Source of the DNA: Strigamia acuminata
Taxonomy: Eukaryota; Arthropoda; Chilopoda; Geophilomorpha; Linotaeniidae
Direction: 5' to 3'
Length of the DNA: 64,000 nt
Assembly (NCBI GenBank): GCA_949358305.1
Contig: OX442314.1
Location: 3,289,087-3,353,086, forward strand
Shown here: piece by piece, positions 54,437-64,000 of the stretch
Numbering within the stretch: position 1 is the stretch's first letter
Layout of the letters: each line of letters begins with the position of its first letter
The notes under the pieces: generated by a model
What the model saw: the letters and a program-made list of their open reading frames with translations, nothing else
Told to the model about the DNA's origin: nothing
The model's database searches: none
Position numbers and translations under genes: made by a program

Positions 54437-54955
54437 TGTTACGTGGCCAGACTGACTACTGTTTGACCACGTAAATACTTTACTATTAAACTGGGGGTTT
54501 GCAATTGCACTAAGTTAAACTAGCATTTAAACTGTGTTGCTAATAAGAAGGTAATGAAGAGGACTCATTGTATTATTATTAAAATATAACAGTATGTTTA
54601 TTAAATCATAAATACAATCTGAATTGAACCAAAGATTAACTTAAAACTAAATCTTATAAAACTATCTTAAATCTAGTAAGCATGAATAACTTTGGTGGGT
54701 GAAGAACCTCAAGATGCCGCGGCAGTACCTGCCCGACAACCTCTCGGAATGAAAGCTCGGAATGAACTGACGTTTCAGTTCTCCTCATCAGCCAAGTAAA
54801 CTTGGGTGATTCTACTATTACTTAATGGGTAAATTAGTGAGATCATTCGCTTAAGGCGAACTCTAGTGAGGGTTTACAGCATTAATTCGAATCGTTTAGT
54901 TACGGAAGCGAGGCGGCGACAACCGGTTCACAGTGTGCTCGTCAACCTCGTAACA
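54437..54955 (-). repeat. 5' LTR of element E
   Basis: 519 bp, with no difference seen from 46601-47119. Followed by the ATAT duplication and the rest of copia-B2. Confidence 0.94.
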
Positions 54956-55768
54956 ATATGCTCTGCACAATCGATTGAAACTCCTGTGGCAAATAACGAA
55001 TTAACTGGAAGGCTTTATACAGATTGTCCAACTCGTGTTTAACGTCCGCTAATTTCTTCGCGGCATTCCTAATTTTAGCGGCAAAAATCCCAATTGTTTC
55101 TGTGGTTGGATCATACTTAAGGCTGAAAAATTCATCCAATAGACGGATTATGCGTGCTCTGGATACCGGCTCAAAATTCGTTTTCAAGGTGATCCACGCC
55201 GTCTTGGCGTCTTCAATCCCGTTGAGCAGCTCGTGGTACTGCTCCTCGATTGAATAGTAAATCAAACTAAAAGCTCTTCCTTTTCGCAGCTGATAGTCGG
55301 ATCGATCTCGCCATGACGCTCCAGGTGCTAGTGCTTCCTCTGTTCCATCTGTGAACGCCCAACAACCGTGGTGCATCAACAGAACCTTAATCTGTTGCTT
55401 CCAGCCGTCATAATTTGTGCGGTTCAACAACGTGACTTTTCTGTCCAATTTGTCCGAATCCATCCTGATTTACGATAGTAAACGACTCGAACTTGGTTTC
55501 ACACACGGCCCGAACACTTGTTTCCCCCAAAAAACACTTTCTGTACTGGTAAATCGCAACTAGGTGCAGTGTTGCGAGGTTAGTTCGCTCTTAAACTAAG
55601 TTAGTAAATCCTGTTACAACACTAAGCTAACAATATATCGAAAATTCAACAAAAATTCAGTAAAATGTTCGAAAGTGGTGTTTTCCTGACGTTGTCTAGC
55701 TGTAGTTCTAGTTGAATTACACTTCCCGTGTATTTTGCAGCTCAAAATTGTCTTTTCTCGTTGATTCT
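54956..55768 (-). pseudogene. Copia-B2, gag 5' part and leader start
   Basis: The ATG at 55463 starts the same gag as copia-B1 and is open until the element E insertion after Q-S-I. Upstream, 55464-55768 matches the B1 leader and stops at the copia-D insertion (after GATTCT). The rest of the leader and its 5' LTR would lie beyond copia-D, outside the window. Confidence 0.93.
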
Positions 55769-56234
55769 TGAAGAGCGTATTTGGACCTGTAGCATGCGGA
55801 AATAACTTGCAAACCGATTATAAAGTGCGGTTAACTCGCAACACGCGACCGCCATCTTTATTCACCATGAAAGCATAAAAACAAGTGATCTGGGTTGAGG
55901 CTATATGATCTCAACTCAGGTTACAGAGTAACAACGAGAACAAATCTATTAGTATAACCAAATAGATTTATTCTTTACAATAATACAACGTAAAGACTAA
56001 AGTAATGGATAAATAATACCAAACATAACTAAAGGATCGTCGCTTAACAAGCAGACGACGGGACGCGCGTTATCACATCGACACAGCCAGTTGGAGTACG
56101 AAACAAGCGTAGTTTAAAAAGCAGAATCAACTGGCTGACCATTCGTAACAATATATGAAGTAACGCGCCTATTGTGCCTATTCGGAACTGCACAACAAAT
56201 ATGATTATCGCAAATAATTCATCGCAAACCAACA
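55769..56234 (-). repeat. 3' LTR of copia-D
   Basis: 466 bp; in element orientation it starts TGTTGGTTTGCG and ends CGCTCTTCA. Related along its length to the LTR at 5036-5468. The polypurine tract CGAAGGGGGATT (minus strand, 56235-56246) adjoins it. Confidence 0.9.
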
Positions 56235-56251
56235 AATCCCCCTTCGATGAA

Positions 56252-59200
56252 CTACTTTGCCGCTACAAAAATTTGCTCGCACAATGCATCTAGTTTTGCG
56301 CGAGATAGCCACTTGGTCATAAGGTCGGCTACATTAAGGGTTCCCGGGATATGTCTGATTCGAAAAACACCTTTTTCAAACCAGTCGCGCACGAAATGCA
56401 ACTTAACGTCAATATGTTTGTTTGCGCGATTTTCTATGCGATTCTTCGCATATTGGATCGCTGGCATTGAATCAGCGTAAACACATGGTATTTCCCGGTT
56501 GAGCCCATCCATCATCACATCCGCACCAAATATGCGCTCCAACCAAATTATCTCCTTTACACCATCGACCACCGCCAAAAATTCGCTTTCCATAATGGAA
56601 AGTGCTGTAATGGTCTGCTTATGGCAGTTCCATGAGATTGGGACACCTCCCAGGTAGATGATGTGCCCACCAAAGCTTCGGCGTTTGTCTTGGTCCAATG
56701 CGAAGGACGCATCCGTATAAACGGTCAAATTTTCGCTTTGGCAGTTTCCCAAGTTAATAGAGAAATTTGGCGTGTTCCCCAAGTACCGCAAGATTTGGAG
56801 CAGCATGTTCACGTGTCGAGTCGAGTGAGTCTCGTTGTATTGAGACAACACTATCACCGAAAACAAAATATCGGGTCTTGTGCGACTAGCAATGAAGAGC
56901 AAACTGCCGACAAGGGACCGATACGGAAAACTCGAATTGACACGTTCCCCCGTCTGAACCTTTTGGATCATGGTGCCCGGAGTGCCAGGCACTCTAACTC
57001 GATGACAAGAGTCAATCCCATATTGCTTACACAACTTTGCAATATAAGCGCGTTGATGAATAAAGATATTCTCCCCGTCCCTACAAAACTCTATCCCTAA
57101 TAAAAGGGTGACGGGGCCCAAATTGACAATCTCAAATGATTGTTGAATCCAATCCAAAACGCACTCCTCTGCTATGTTGTCTTTTGAAAACAATACTATG
57201 TCATCGACATAGAAAATAAGTATAGCGTCAGTGCCCAAGCTATACACGCAATTGAGACCCAAGATCGGTTCAAATCCAATTTCAATCAGCTGGTCGTGGA
57301 GTCGCTGGTACCACATACGACCAGACTGATGAAGCCCGTAAAGAGACTTTCTCAGTTCCCAACATTTGTGTTGGTTTTCAGTCGTTCGATATCCTTTTGG
57401 GATGTGGATATATTGCACTTCGTCGAGGTCCCCATATAGGTATGCGGCCTTAATGTCAAGGTGTACGTCACGCCAGCCCCTCAGTACCACTAACACACAG
57501 AAGAACATCATGACTAACACGAAGTTGACTACTGGGGAAAATACCTCAGTAAAGTCAATGCCTGGCTTCTGCTTAAAGCCCTGTGCAACAAGACGAGCAC
57601 GATATCTTCTAATCGTACCCGTGTGATCTCTTTTCAACTTGTATATCCATTTTGATCCCAATAAGGTTTTGTCTTTAACTTGATCTTTGTCGACTTCGAC
57701 ATAAACCTCACGCTCTTTGAAGATATTTATTTCATCTTCCATCGCGTTTTCCCAATCAGGTTTGCTGGCGCCTTTGACCGCTTCTTCGTACGTGTCCGGC
57801 TCGACAGAGCAGCAACCAGCAAAACCGATAGTCACATCTTTGAAGTTAAACAATTCTGATTTATATTCATATCCCTCGGCTTTGCACCAACGGACAACCT
57901 CAACACGGCTGCGGAGCTTCTCGTGCTTTGGTGTGATGTACCAAACATCAACTTTCCCAGCTGTTGCCCCGCTTTGACGTACAGTCTGTCGTCTTTGCCA
58001 CAAAGTCATATCCAACGGCAATAACTCGCTGGTCGAAGTTGTGCGTTCGCCAGTGTCTTTCCCTTTTCTAGGCGGGTTGCGACGAGGGAGAGTGGGCGAC
58101 AATTGGGGTGATAATTGGGGACTTGCATCTGGGTCCTCAACTTCCTCTTCAACTTCTCCTTCATTGTCGTCGGGATAAATATTGAAGAAATCCCTATCAT
58201 CCCCCTTCGCCCCACCGATTTCATCAAAATTTAGGCCATGTATATCTCCAATGATGTATTGCATGGCATCTACATAGTCGGGTCCCCCAGGTGGTCTGGC
58301 CTGAATGGGTCTCTCCACGAGTTTTTCAACCACTTTGACCCCTTCCTCGGGGATAGGTTCGCTATGAACACTGTCTGTGTCAGAGTCATTACAAGACTCT
58401 TCACCTGATAAATCTGAATCGTCAGTAGCAGGTGATAGGCCAGATTGGGGATTCTTTACATTCTCGTACCAGAAATTCTGTTCCAAAATTTTAACGTGTT
58501 TTGAGAGAAAAACTTGGTTTTTGTTCGGATCCCAAATCCGATAACCACGGGTGGAAGAGGCATATCCAACTAAAGCCCCCGCCCATGCTCTCTCTTGTAA
58601 CTTCCCAGCCCTTGTCTGCGAAGGAACATGCACATAAGTCAAAGCACCAATGCATTTGACATGTCGTAGGGATAATTTCTTGTTGAAAAATACATTATAA
58701 GGTGTTCTTCCCCCCAATCCCGCATGTGGAAACCGATTTTTCAAATAAACGACAGAGACTGCAAGTTCTGCCCACAGGGATGGGGGAAGACTATTTTCAA
58801 TCATTAAAGCCCTGATTCCACCAAGAATGGTACGGTTCGTTCTTTCAGCGATTGAGTTCATCTCAGGGCTGTATGCGTTCGTCCGCATACACTTCAGCCC
58901 AATGCTACCGGCATATTCATCCCATTGTTTGGATACAAATTCCCCTCCATTGTCAGTTTTGATCGACTTGACTTTCCTAGAAGTCGTTCTTTCAATTTCG
59001 GTTAACCACTTCTTAAAATGGCCCAAAACTTCGCTCTTTTTCTTCATAATCACGATCCACATCAATCGTGAGAAGTCATCGACCATGACCAAATAGTAGT
59101 ACGCCCCACCTATGCTCTTAACTGGTGAAGGGCCCCACACGTCTAAATGGACAATTTCTAAAATCCCTTTGGTCGAAATGTTCGCAATGGGGAGGAAACT

Positions 59201-61096
59201 GGCACGTGTGCTTTTCGCCCTCGAACAAGCATCACAACTCGACAATTCCGTGTTGGACAACTTCAAACCAAACACTTCAGTAGATTTGTTTAACAATGCA
59301 ATTCCCTTTGCATTGAGGTGTCCCATACGAGAGTGCCAGATGTCCATCGTTTGGGGTTTATCTGGTTTAATCGAAGCATTCTTTCCATTTACAACCCCAT
59401 TTCTATTTGTTAAATTGTTTTGCACAATTGTTTTCAAAATTTTCGCATCCTTGGGCTTATCGCCCTTGCTGGCTACTAAGCTAGACTGTGTGTCGGTCAA
59501 AACACTCGATTGTTGATTCGAAATTTTCATACTCGCATTGTTCGCAACGATCGCTGACGCATTATTCGCAGTTTTCGCTTGCCCCTTATTCGCAGGTACA
59601 GGTTTCCCTGATTTACTCAAATTCTGGGTTAATGCGGTTCTAAAATCAACGTGTGTTAGTAAAGATTTCACAATTTCTTCACCCGCTAAAGGTGGAGTCG
59701 GTGCCACTGTTGCACTCTGTTGCGCAGACAGTGCAACTGTGTTTACAGAATTCTTTGCATTAATGCGACAATTGACTTTGTACATCCTATCACTCGTACG
59801 TATCGCAGTGATAGAAGGATCATCAATTGTCACATCATAAATAAACATTTTACCATTCTTCACAATGGTTGTCGCCCCAGCTTCATCCGTACGACCTAAA
59901 GAAATCAAATTCTTTTTGAAGTTGGGTGCGTAATAAACGTTTTTCAACGTTAGTTCACGTGTTTGTTGTCCATTAATCGAAACTAAAGTCACATTTCCAA
60001 TGCCTTCGATTTTTGACTTTCCGTCTCCTTGTTGAACAGAATAACCAGTCAATGGTTTAAAGTCCGAAAACCAGGTTTTGTTGAACGAAAAGTGGTCCGT
60101 CGCACCTGTGTCGACGTACCATTGCGAATCGTAGTTCGCATGCGACAATAAAGACACTACAACAGGGGGTTGTTCTTGGCAAATCGCTGCGGAGAAATAA
60201 GACACCGGGGAATTGCTAAAAATGTCCATTTGCGTGACGTTGGCCGTCTGCTGGCTCTTCCCACGACTCTTCCCTCGTTGACTGCCCCTGCTGAACTGTC
60301 CTGTCGGGTTTCCTCTCGTAGCACCTTGTTGCTGTTTTGGTGGGGACGAGCATTCCCGGGCGAAGTGATTAGTTCCGCCACAGTTGTAACAGACGCGTGG
60401 AAAACTGGGGGCATTTCCCCCCCGGCCACGTTGCCATCTGCCTTTGGTGAAATAGGCACCCGTATTCTCAATTGTGCCCAATGATACACCAAATTCATCC
60501 GTTTGCTCGTAGAGGCGATTATATTCGCCTAATAAACGTTCTTTGACGGCCTTCGAGGTAAATTCCGGGTCTCCCCAGTGGTAGACCGTCTGCTTGACCG
60601 TTTCGTATTGACGTGGCAGCAGATCCAGGTACTGGAAGGCCAGGAATTCGTCGGAAATGTCTATTTTGACGTCTTTCAATTCCAGCACCTTCCTGTCGAC
60701 TCTGGCTAGGAAAACCATCATTTCCTCTTGCTCATGGAGTTTCAACATGAGAAATTCGCGACGAAGTCGGGCTTTGCGTGCCCTGGTAGTGGGCTGGTAA
60801 GCAGCTTTGAGCGCTTCCCAAACCTCTTTGGCCCCTTCGTGTGCCACAGCCACTACCTGTTGGGCTTTTCCACAAGCCAGACAAATGGTGGAGCGCGCTT
60901 TCTCCTCGCGCTTGTCAAACTCCCTGATTTCTTTCGCAGAAGCCGTGGCTGGCAAGGGCTTCTCCTTGCCAGTCACGTGGCCCCAAACTCCATATGATTG
61001 CAAAAGGAGTTGGATTTGAACACTCCACGTCGAATAGTTTGTTCCATTCAGTTTTTCGACATCTTTATAGTCGTCTCGGCGATCCCAACTTGCCAT
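56252..61096 (-). CDS. Copia-D gag-pol polyprotein, intact (1614 aa)
   Basis: The first ATG of the frame is at 61096 (M-A-S-W-D-R-R-D-D-Y). Domains: copia gag; CCHC knuckle C-Y-N-C-G-G-T-N-H-F-A-R-E-C (about 60375); protease D-T-G-A-T-D-H; integrase zinc region (W-H-S-R-M-G-H, C-D-A-C); integrase triad H-L-D-V-W-G-P, K-T-D-N-G-G-E-F and N-S-I-A-E-R (last two 35 residues apart); reverse transcriptase with Y-V-D-D; RNase H with T-D-A-S and S-I-M-E-S-E. The third integrase motif has N-S where N-G is usual. No stop or lost catalytic residue seen. It encodes all functions for mobility, but the transposon in its leader may disturb its expression. Confidence 0.95.
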   Translation of the reverse strand: MASWDRRDDYKDVEKLNGTNYSTWSVQIQLLLQSYGVWGHVTGKEKPLPATASAKEIREFDKREEKARSTICLACGKAQQVVAVAHEGAKEVWEALKAAYQPTTRARKARLRREFLMLKLHEQEEMMVFLARVDRKVLELKDVKIDISDEFLAFQYLDLLPRQYETVKQTVYHWGDPEFTSKAVKERLLGEYNRLYEQTDEFGVSLGTIENTGAYFTKGRWQRGRGGNAPSFPRVCYNCGGTNHFARECSSPPKQQQGATRGNPTGQFSRGSQRGKSRGKSQQTANVTQMDIFSNSPVSYFSAAICQEQPPVVVSLLSHANYDSQWYVDTGATDHFSFNKTWFSDFKPLTGYSVQQGDGKSKIEGIGNVTLVSINGQQTRELTLKNVYYAPNFKKNLISLGRTDEAGATTIVKNGKMFIYDVTIDDPSITAIRTSDRMYKVNCRINAKNSVNTVALSAQQSATVAPTPPLAGEEIVKSLLTHVDFRTALTQNLSKSGKPVPANKGQAKTANNASAIVANNASMKISNQQSSVLTDTQSSLVASKGDKPKDAKILKTIVQNNLTNRNGVVNGKNASIKPDKPQTMDIWHSRMGHLNAKGIALLNKSTEVFGLKLSNTELSSCDACSRAKSTRASFLPIANISTKGILEIVHLDVWGPSPVKSIGGAYYYLVMVDDFSRLMWIVIMKKKSEVLGHFKKWLTEIERTTSRKVKSIKTDNGGEFVSKQWDEYAGSIGLKCMRTNAYSPEMNSIAERTNRTILGGIRALMIENSLPPSLWAELAVSVVYLKNRFPHAGLGGRTPYNVFFNKKLSLRHVKCIGALTYVHVPSQTRAGKLQERAWAGALVGYASSTRGYRIWDPNKNQVFLSKHVKILEQNFWYENVKNPQSGLSPATDDSDLSGEESCNDSDTDSVHSEPIPEEGVKVVEKLVERPIQARPPGGPDYVDAMQYIIGDIHGLNFDEIGGAKGDDRDFFNIYPDDNEGEVEEEVEDPDASPQLSPQLSPTLPRRNPPRKGKDTGERTTSTSELLPLDMTLWQRRQTVRQSGATAGKVDVWYITPKHEKLRSRVEVVRWCKAEGYEYKSELFNFKDVTIGFAGCCSVEPDTYEEAVKGASKPDWENAMEDEINIFKEREVYVEVDKDQVKDKTLLGSKWIYKLKRDHTGTIRRYRARLVAQGFKQKPGIDFTEVFSPVVNFVLVMMFFCVLVVLRGWRDVHLDIKAAYLYGDLDEVQYIHIPKGYRTTENQHKCWELRKSLYGLHQSGRMWYQRLHDQLIEIGFEPILGLNCVYSLGTDAILIFYVDDIVLFSKDNIAEECVLDWIQQSFEIVNLGPVTLLLGIEFCRDGENIFIHQRAYIAKLCKQYGIDSCHRVRVPGTPGTMIQKVQTGERVNSSFPYRSLVGSLLFIASRTRPDILFSVIVLSQYNETHSTRHVNMLLQILRYLGNTPNFSINLGNCQSENLTVYTDASFALDQDKRRSFGGHIIYLGGVPISWNCHKQTITALSIMESEFLAVVDGVKEIIWLERIFGADVMMDGLNREIPCVYADSMPAIQYAKNRIENRANKHIDVKLHFVRDWFEKGVFRIRHIPGTLNVADLMTKWLSRAKLDALCEQIFVAAK

Positions 61097-61337
61097 GTTG
61101 AGAAAATTCGATGATAAACCGATGCACAATTCACAAATTCACAAATTCCCGTAGGAAAAACACAAATATTCACAATACACGTGAATATGTCGCACGGAGA
61201 AGCAATTTGCCCCCAAAAATTGAAGGCGAAATAATTTTACACTTCCCAAGGGGCACCTCAATAAGTGAGATGAAAAACCCAAATCTGGTCGCCCTACTAG
61301 CTTCCGACCGGCCCACCTGGGGGACGCGGGATGACTA
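61097..61337 (-). other. Copia-D leader, gag-proximal part
   Basis: Resembles the copia-F leader (GTCATCCCGCGTCCCCCAGG here, GGTACTCCCGCGCCTCCAGG there). It ends at the TA target of the Tc1/mariner-type insertion (61336-61337). Confidence 0.75.
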
Positions 61338-61382
61338 CAGTCTGTGCACGGTATCTTGAAGCTAAATCTTAACTGCGCATGG
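61338..61382 (+). repeat. Left terminal inverted repeat
   Basis: Starts CAGTCTGTGCACGGTATC and pairs with 63379-63423 with few mismatches; next to the TA duplication. Confidence 0.88.
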
Positions 61383-61601
61383 CCTAGTGCGCAGCATTGT
61401 ATCAGTCCGCCAGAGGTACTTTTTTTTAAGCTGAAATGAAGTTTCAATTGTTACAGAGTATGAGGCTTAAGCGCGAGTCAAGTAGAACATGGATTTATTA
61501 AATTTTTAGGCAGTTAAATTAAAAGTAAGTGAATATAAATAATGAAGAATAATAAACAAGTATTGCAAATATAAATTCTAATTTAAATAGGCATCAGATG
61601 A

Positions 61602-63157
61602 TCAAACACTGTCATCACCATGGTCCAGCATTGCATTTTCATCCTCCTCACTTTCGGTATTTGAATCAGAATCACTATTTACAGGGATTATTAATGGTTG
61701 TATCTAAAATTAAATGTATTAGGATTTAACAATAAATATTATAACATCATTTAATTTACTTCTTGGTTTTCTGTTAATCCTTCCAATTGCCACATCTTAA
61801 TTTCCTCTTTATGAACATGTTTAATGTGATTCTTCCAATTTTCAGGTGTTACATTGTCCACTGCTTCAAGAAATAATTTTTTCACGTCTGGCAATTTGAA
61901 TGTTGTGTTTTTTCTGGCAACATCATTTTTTATTTGTCCCCATACTGTTTCTATCGGGTTTAGCATGCAGTGGTATGGTGGTAAACGTAACACAACATGT
62001 CCTTGTGCCTGTGCCATTTCATCAACTTTGTATCGCAAAAATCGATGTTTATGTTTTTGAACACAATGCAGGAGTTCCGGTTTGGTCATATTGTATGAGA
62101 AGTTTATTCTTTTTTCTGTCAGCCATTTTTGTATTTCAGCTTTTCGCCATTTTGTTGCTGGAATCTGTTCAACTCTGACTGTATGGTATGGCGCATTATC
62201 GATGACAACAACACTGTTTGGCTGAATGAGAGTCAATAATTGAGAAAACCAATTTTCGTACACATCTCCATTCATATCCTGGTGATAATCCCCATCGTTT
62301 TTACTTTCAAACAGCAGCAGTGCTCCATTTACAAATCCATTTTCATTACCACAATGGGTGATAATTAATCTCTTGCCTTTTCCTGATGGATTTTTTAATC
62401 CAGTTGTCAAGCATGTTGTTTTTGCCTGAGCAGCTGTTTCAATAGTGCTGTCAGTCCAAGTGTGAGAAACAACATGACCAGCGTTAACCCAAGTCTCGTC
62501 GGTGTAATAAATATTACGATTTTGTTGACGATATTTACGAATTTTTCGTAAATATCGACAACGAAGCAAAATTATTTCTTGTGATTCGATTAACATTGCT
62601 CTTCTTCCCCGGCGTTTATATTTGAAACCCATTTTTTGAGTTAAAATGCATCTTAGAGAAGTTGATGCAATCTTTGGAAATGATCCATCTTCTTCTAATT
62701 TTGCTTTTATCTACAGTGAGCATGTAAATTAATTATTGTAAACATTGGAGTTTTAATTTTTGAATTTATATCTTACTTTTTTAAGAGTTGGTGGAATTCC
62801 TATTGCAAAAAAAGATGAATGGATAATTCTTCGAATTGATGCCAAGTGAAAATCATCAAAATTATGAAAACGAGATGCACGATTTAGCCTTTTTTTACCA
62901 GGTGACGTTAATGTTGGTGCTTCACATGATATTTCTGCATTAATCCACTCATTACGAATCCTCTCCACTGTCGATTTTCCAATTCCAGAAAATTCTGAGG
63001 TCAAAGCTACACATTTTTTTATACCACCGAATCCATTTTCTCTAAATTTTGAATAAATATTTAAAATAATTTGTCTTGTGCCTGAATGTAACGTTTTATT
63101 TTGTTTCCGAAAATATTTTACTGGCGACTCGTCAGGATCGTACAGGAATTCGGCCAT
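61602..63157 (-). CDS. Tc1/mariner-superfamily transposase, three exons (477 aa)
   Basis: Exon 1 63157-62777 (127 codons, DNA-binding part), intron 62711-62776 (GTAAGA...TGTAG), exon 2 62710-61760 (317 codons), intron 61704-61759 (GTAAAT...TTTTAG), exon 3 61703-61602 (33 codons and TGA, acidic tail with D-S-D-S and E-S-E-E-D-E). Both introns are phase 0, and splicing keeps one frame. The catalytic core has Y-Y-T-D-E-T-W, V-I-D-N-A-P-Y-H and L-N-P-I-E-T-V-W. Exactly 82 residues lie between the second aspartate and the glutamate, so the triad is DD82E, not the DD34-39 of classical Tc1/mariner. It would cut and reinsert the element at TA. Splice sites are predicted, not proven. Confidence 0.88.
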
Positions 63158-63378
63158 CTTTGAATGAAAATTGAGAAAAAACTAAAAACTTTGATTTTAT
63201 CAAGAAATACATAATATTTTATTTCATTTTACATTTTCTGTTTATTAAAACATAAAATAAGAAGAAAAAAATGTCTGTATGTTCAATTTTGTCCAAATTT
63301 TGCGTACGAATAGTGAACTATTTTTTAATGCAGCTGACGATTGTAGTTGTGTGATGCGTGATGTGGATGCGCGGCGCA

Positions 63379-63423
63379 CAATGCGCAGTTCAAATTTAGC
63401 ATCAAGATACCGTGCACCGACTA
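63379..63423 (-). repeat. Right terminal inverted repeat
   Basis: Complement of the left repeat; its outermost base differs (T for C). Confidence 0.88.
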
Positions 63424-64000
63424 TAGTTGGCCACGGACAAGCCCAGACTGGAATGAGACTGTACTGGGGCGACTGCCCGAAGGGTACAGAATATTCTAAG
63501 TGACCCAACACAAAAACCTTAAGAAATAACAAAGTTTCACGAGAAAAATTCGAAAAATACAGTTTCTGATGTGAAGTTGGCCAGTTACGGGTTTCACGCG
63601 TCGTAACTGGTTCCCACGTTGGATTAAACGTCGGCTTCACGTTGTCTTCGCACGGAATCGGCTGACGTGCAATCCGCGTACACACATCCGTGTAAGCGCG
63701 GAGAAAATCGTCGTAGCGCCCGTCTGCGCCTTCGTACTCGCTTTCCTGGTGCGAGATACGGAAACAATTGCCCACACACACGCTTATCGTGTGCAGGACT
63801 TCTCGGTGAATCAAATCGTCGTTTTTCCGTCTATTTTTGACGAAAAATGGCCGCCGTAACAAAATCGTCGATTCACGGTAATTTCTCGAAAAAATGACGG
63901 TTTTGGGACGTTTCTTTGCTCCAAAGTACCGTCCTGTCGACGTATTCCGTTGTAGAATCGTCGGGCGTGCGTGTGCCGGTCCGTACACACGCGTGGATAC
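63424..64000 (-). other. Copia-D leader, distal part
   Basis: Aligns with the copia-F leader (GGGTCACTTAGAATATTCTG here, GGGTCCCTTAGAATAGTTTG there). A 247-codon ORF crosses the transposon end into this leader and is not a credible gene. No LTR or primer-binding site is reached before the window ends. Confidence 0.7.

Larger units (their letters stand above)
46601..54955 (-). mobile_element. Element E, complete Ty3/gypsy-type retrotransposon
   Basis: 8355 bp with 519-bp LTRs (46601-47119 and 54437-54955) in which I see no difference, and a 4-bp duplication ATAT (46597-46600 and 54956-54959). Two overlapping frames, gag and pol, on the minus strand with all catalytic residues visible. Inserted in the gag of copia-B2 in the same orientation. 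Probably recent and possibly autonomous. Confidence 0.95.
61338..63423 (-). mobile_element. Complete Tc1/mariner-superfamily transposon, DD82E type
   Basis: 2086 bp, flanked by TA (61336-61337 and 63424-63425), with terminal inverted repeats of about 45 bp (61338-61382 and 63379-63423) sharing GTGCACGGTATCTTGA; the outer ends are CAGTC and TAGTC. It carries a three-exon transposase. Removing it and one TA rejoins the two halves of the copia-D leader, judged by alignment to copia-F. Confidence 0.9.
55769..64000 (-). mobile_element. Copia-D, Ty1/copia retrotransposon, 5' end beyond window
   Basis: 3' LTR, polypurine tract, intact polyprotein and leader are present; the 5' LTR is off the window. 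It is inserted antisense to the plus strand into the copia-B2 leader and itself carries a Tc1/mariner-type transposon in its leader (61338-63423). Confidence 0.9.

Noticed and set aside
63245-63988. A 247-codon ORF on the minus strand
   Set aside because: It crosses the end of the Tc1/mariner-type transposon into the copia-D leader and shows no domain.

Overview
The window looks like animal nuclear DNA, probably arthropod and possibly insect. Evidence for this: Ty1/copia, Ty3/gypsy and Bel-Pao-like LTR retrotransposons primed by eukaryotic tRNAs; a Tc1/mariner transposase gene with 56- and 66-nt spliced introns; a pogo/Tigger-like MITE; and TATA/initiator promoters. I recognise no cellular gene. 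Essentially all coding capacity is transposon-derived, so this is a nested repeat-rich (heterochromatin-like) region.

Layout. 1-4663: a copia element on the minus strand (copia-1), cut by the window edge. 4848-5468: the 3' tail and LTR of a copia element on the plus strand. 5472-7046: a perfect 21-bp satellite array (75 units). 7047-9603: leader and broken gag-protease of another copia (copia-F). 9604-10657: 5' end of a Bel-Pao-like element carrying a pogo-type MITE. 10658-38879: a Ty3/gypsy element (gypsy-1, 5.4 kb when un-nested) interrupted by three complete LTR elements: copia-A (12653-19828, plus), copia-B1 (20038-25914, minus) and a large unusual element C (26680-36389, plus). Each insertion has target-site duplications, and removing all three restores one continuous gypsy gag-pol frame apart from one stop codon. 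38884-39977: non-coding sequence with short tandem repeats. 39978-42941: a second 21/22-bp satellite array (140 units). 43110-43260: a gypsy gag fragment. 43261-55768: a second, broken copia-B copy (B2, minus), split by an intact gypsy-like element E (46601-54955). 55769-64000: copia-D (minus), inserted in the B2 leader and carrying a complete Tc1/mariner-superfamily transposon (61338-63423).

The most unusual content is element C. It has 1.9-kb LTRs, no recognisable gag or pol, three copies of its primer-binding site, repeated polypurine tracts, more than 20 degenerate hairpin-like motifs, and one promoter-preceded ORF. That ORF encodes a basic protein with three ungapped 25-residue repeats I cannot assign. 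The second is the 21-bp satellite, which sits between a copia LTR and a copia leader and was copied elsewhere together with its right flank.

Likely mobility: copia-A and element E have LTR pairs in which I see no differences, plus intact frames. Element C has nearly identical LTRs but no polymerase of its own, so it would need one in trans. Copia-1 and copia-B have lost a catalytic integrase aspartate. The tRNA primer identities, the family assignments and the DD82E family name come from memory of those families, not from a search.
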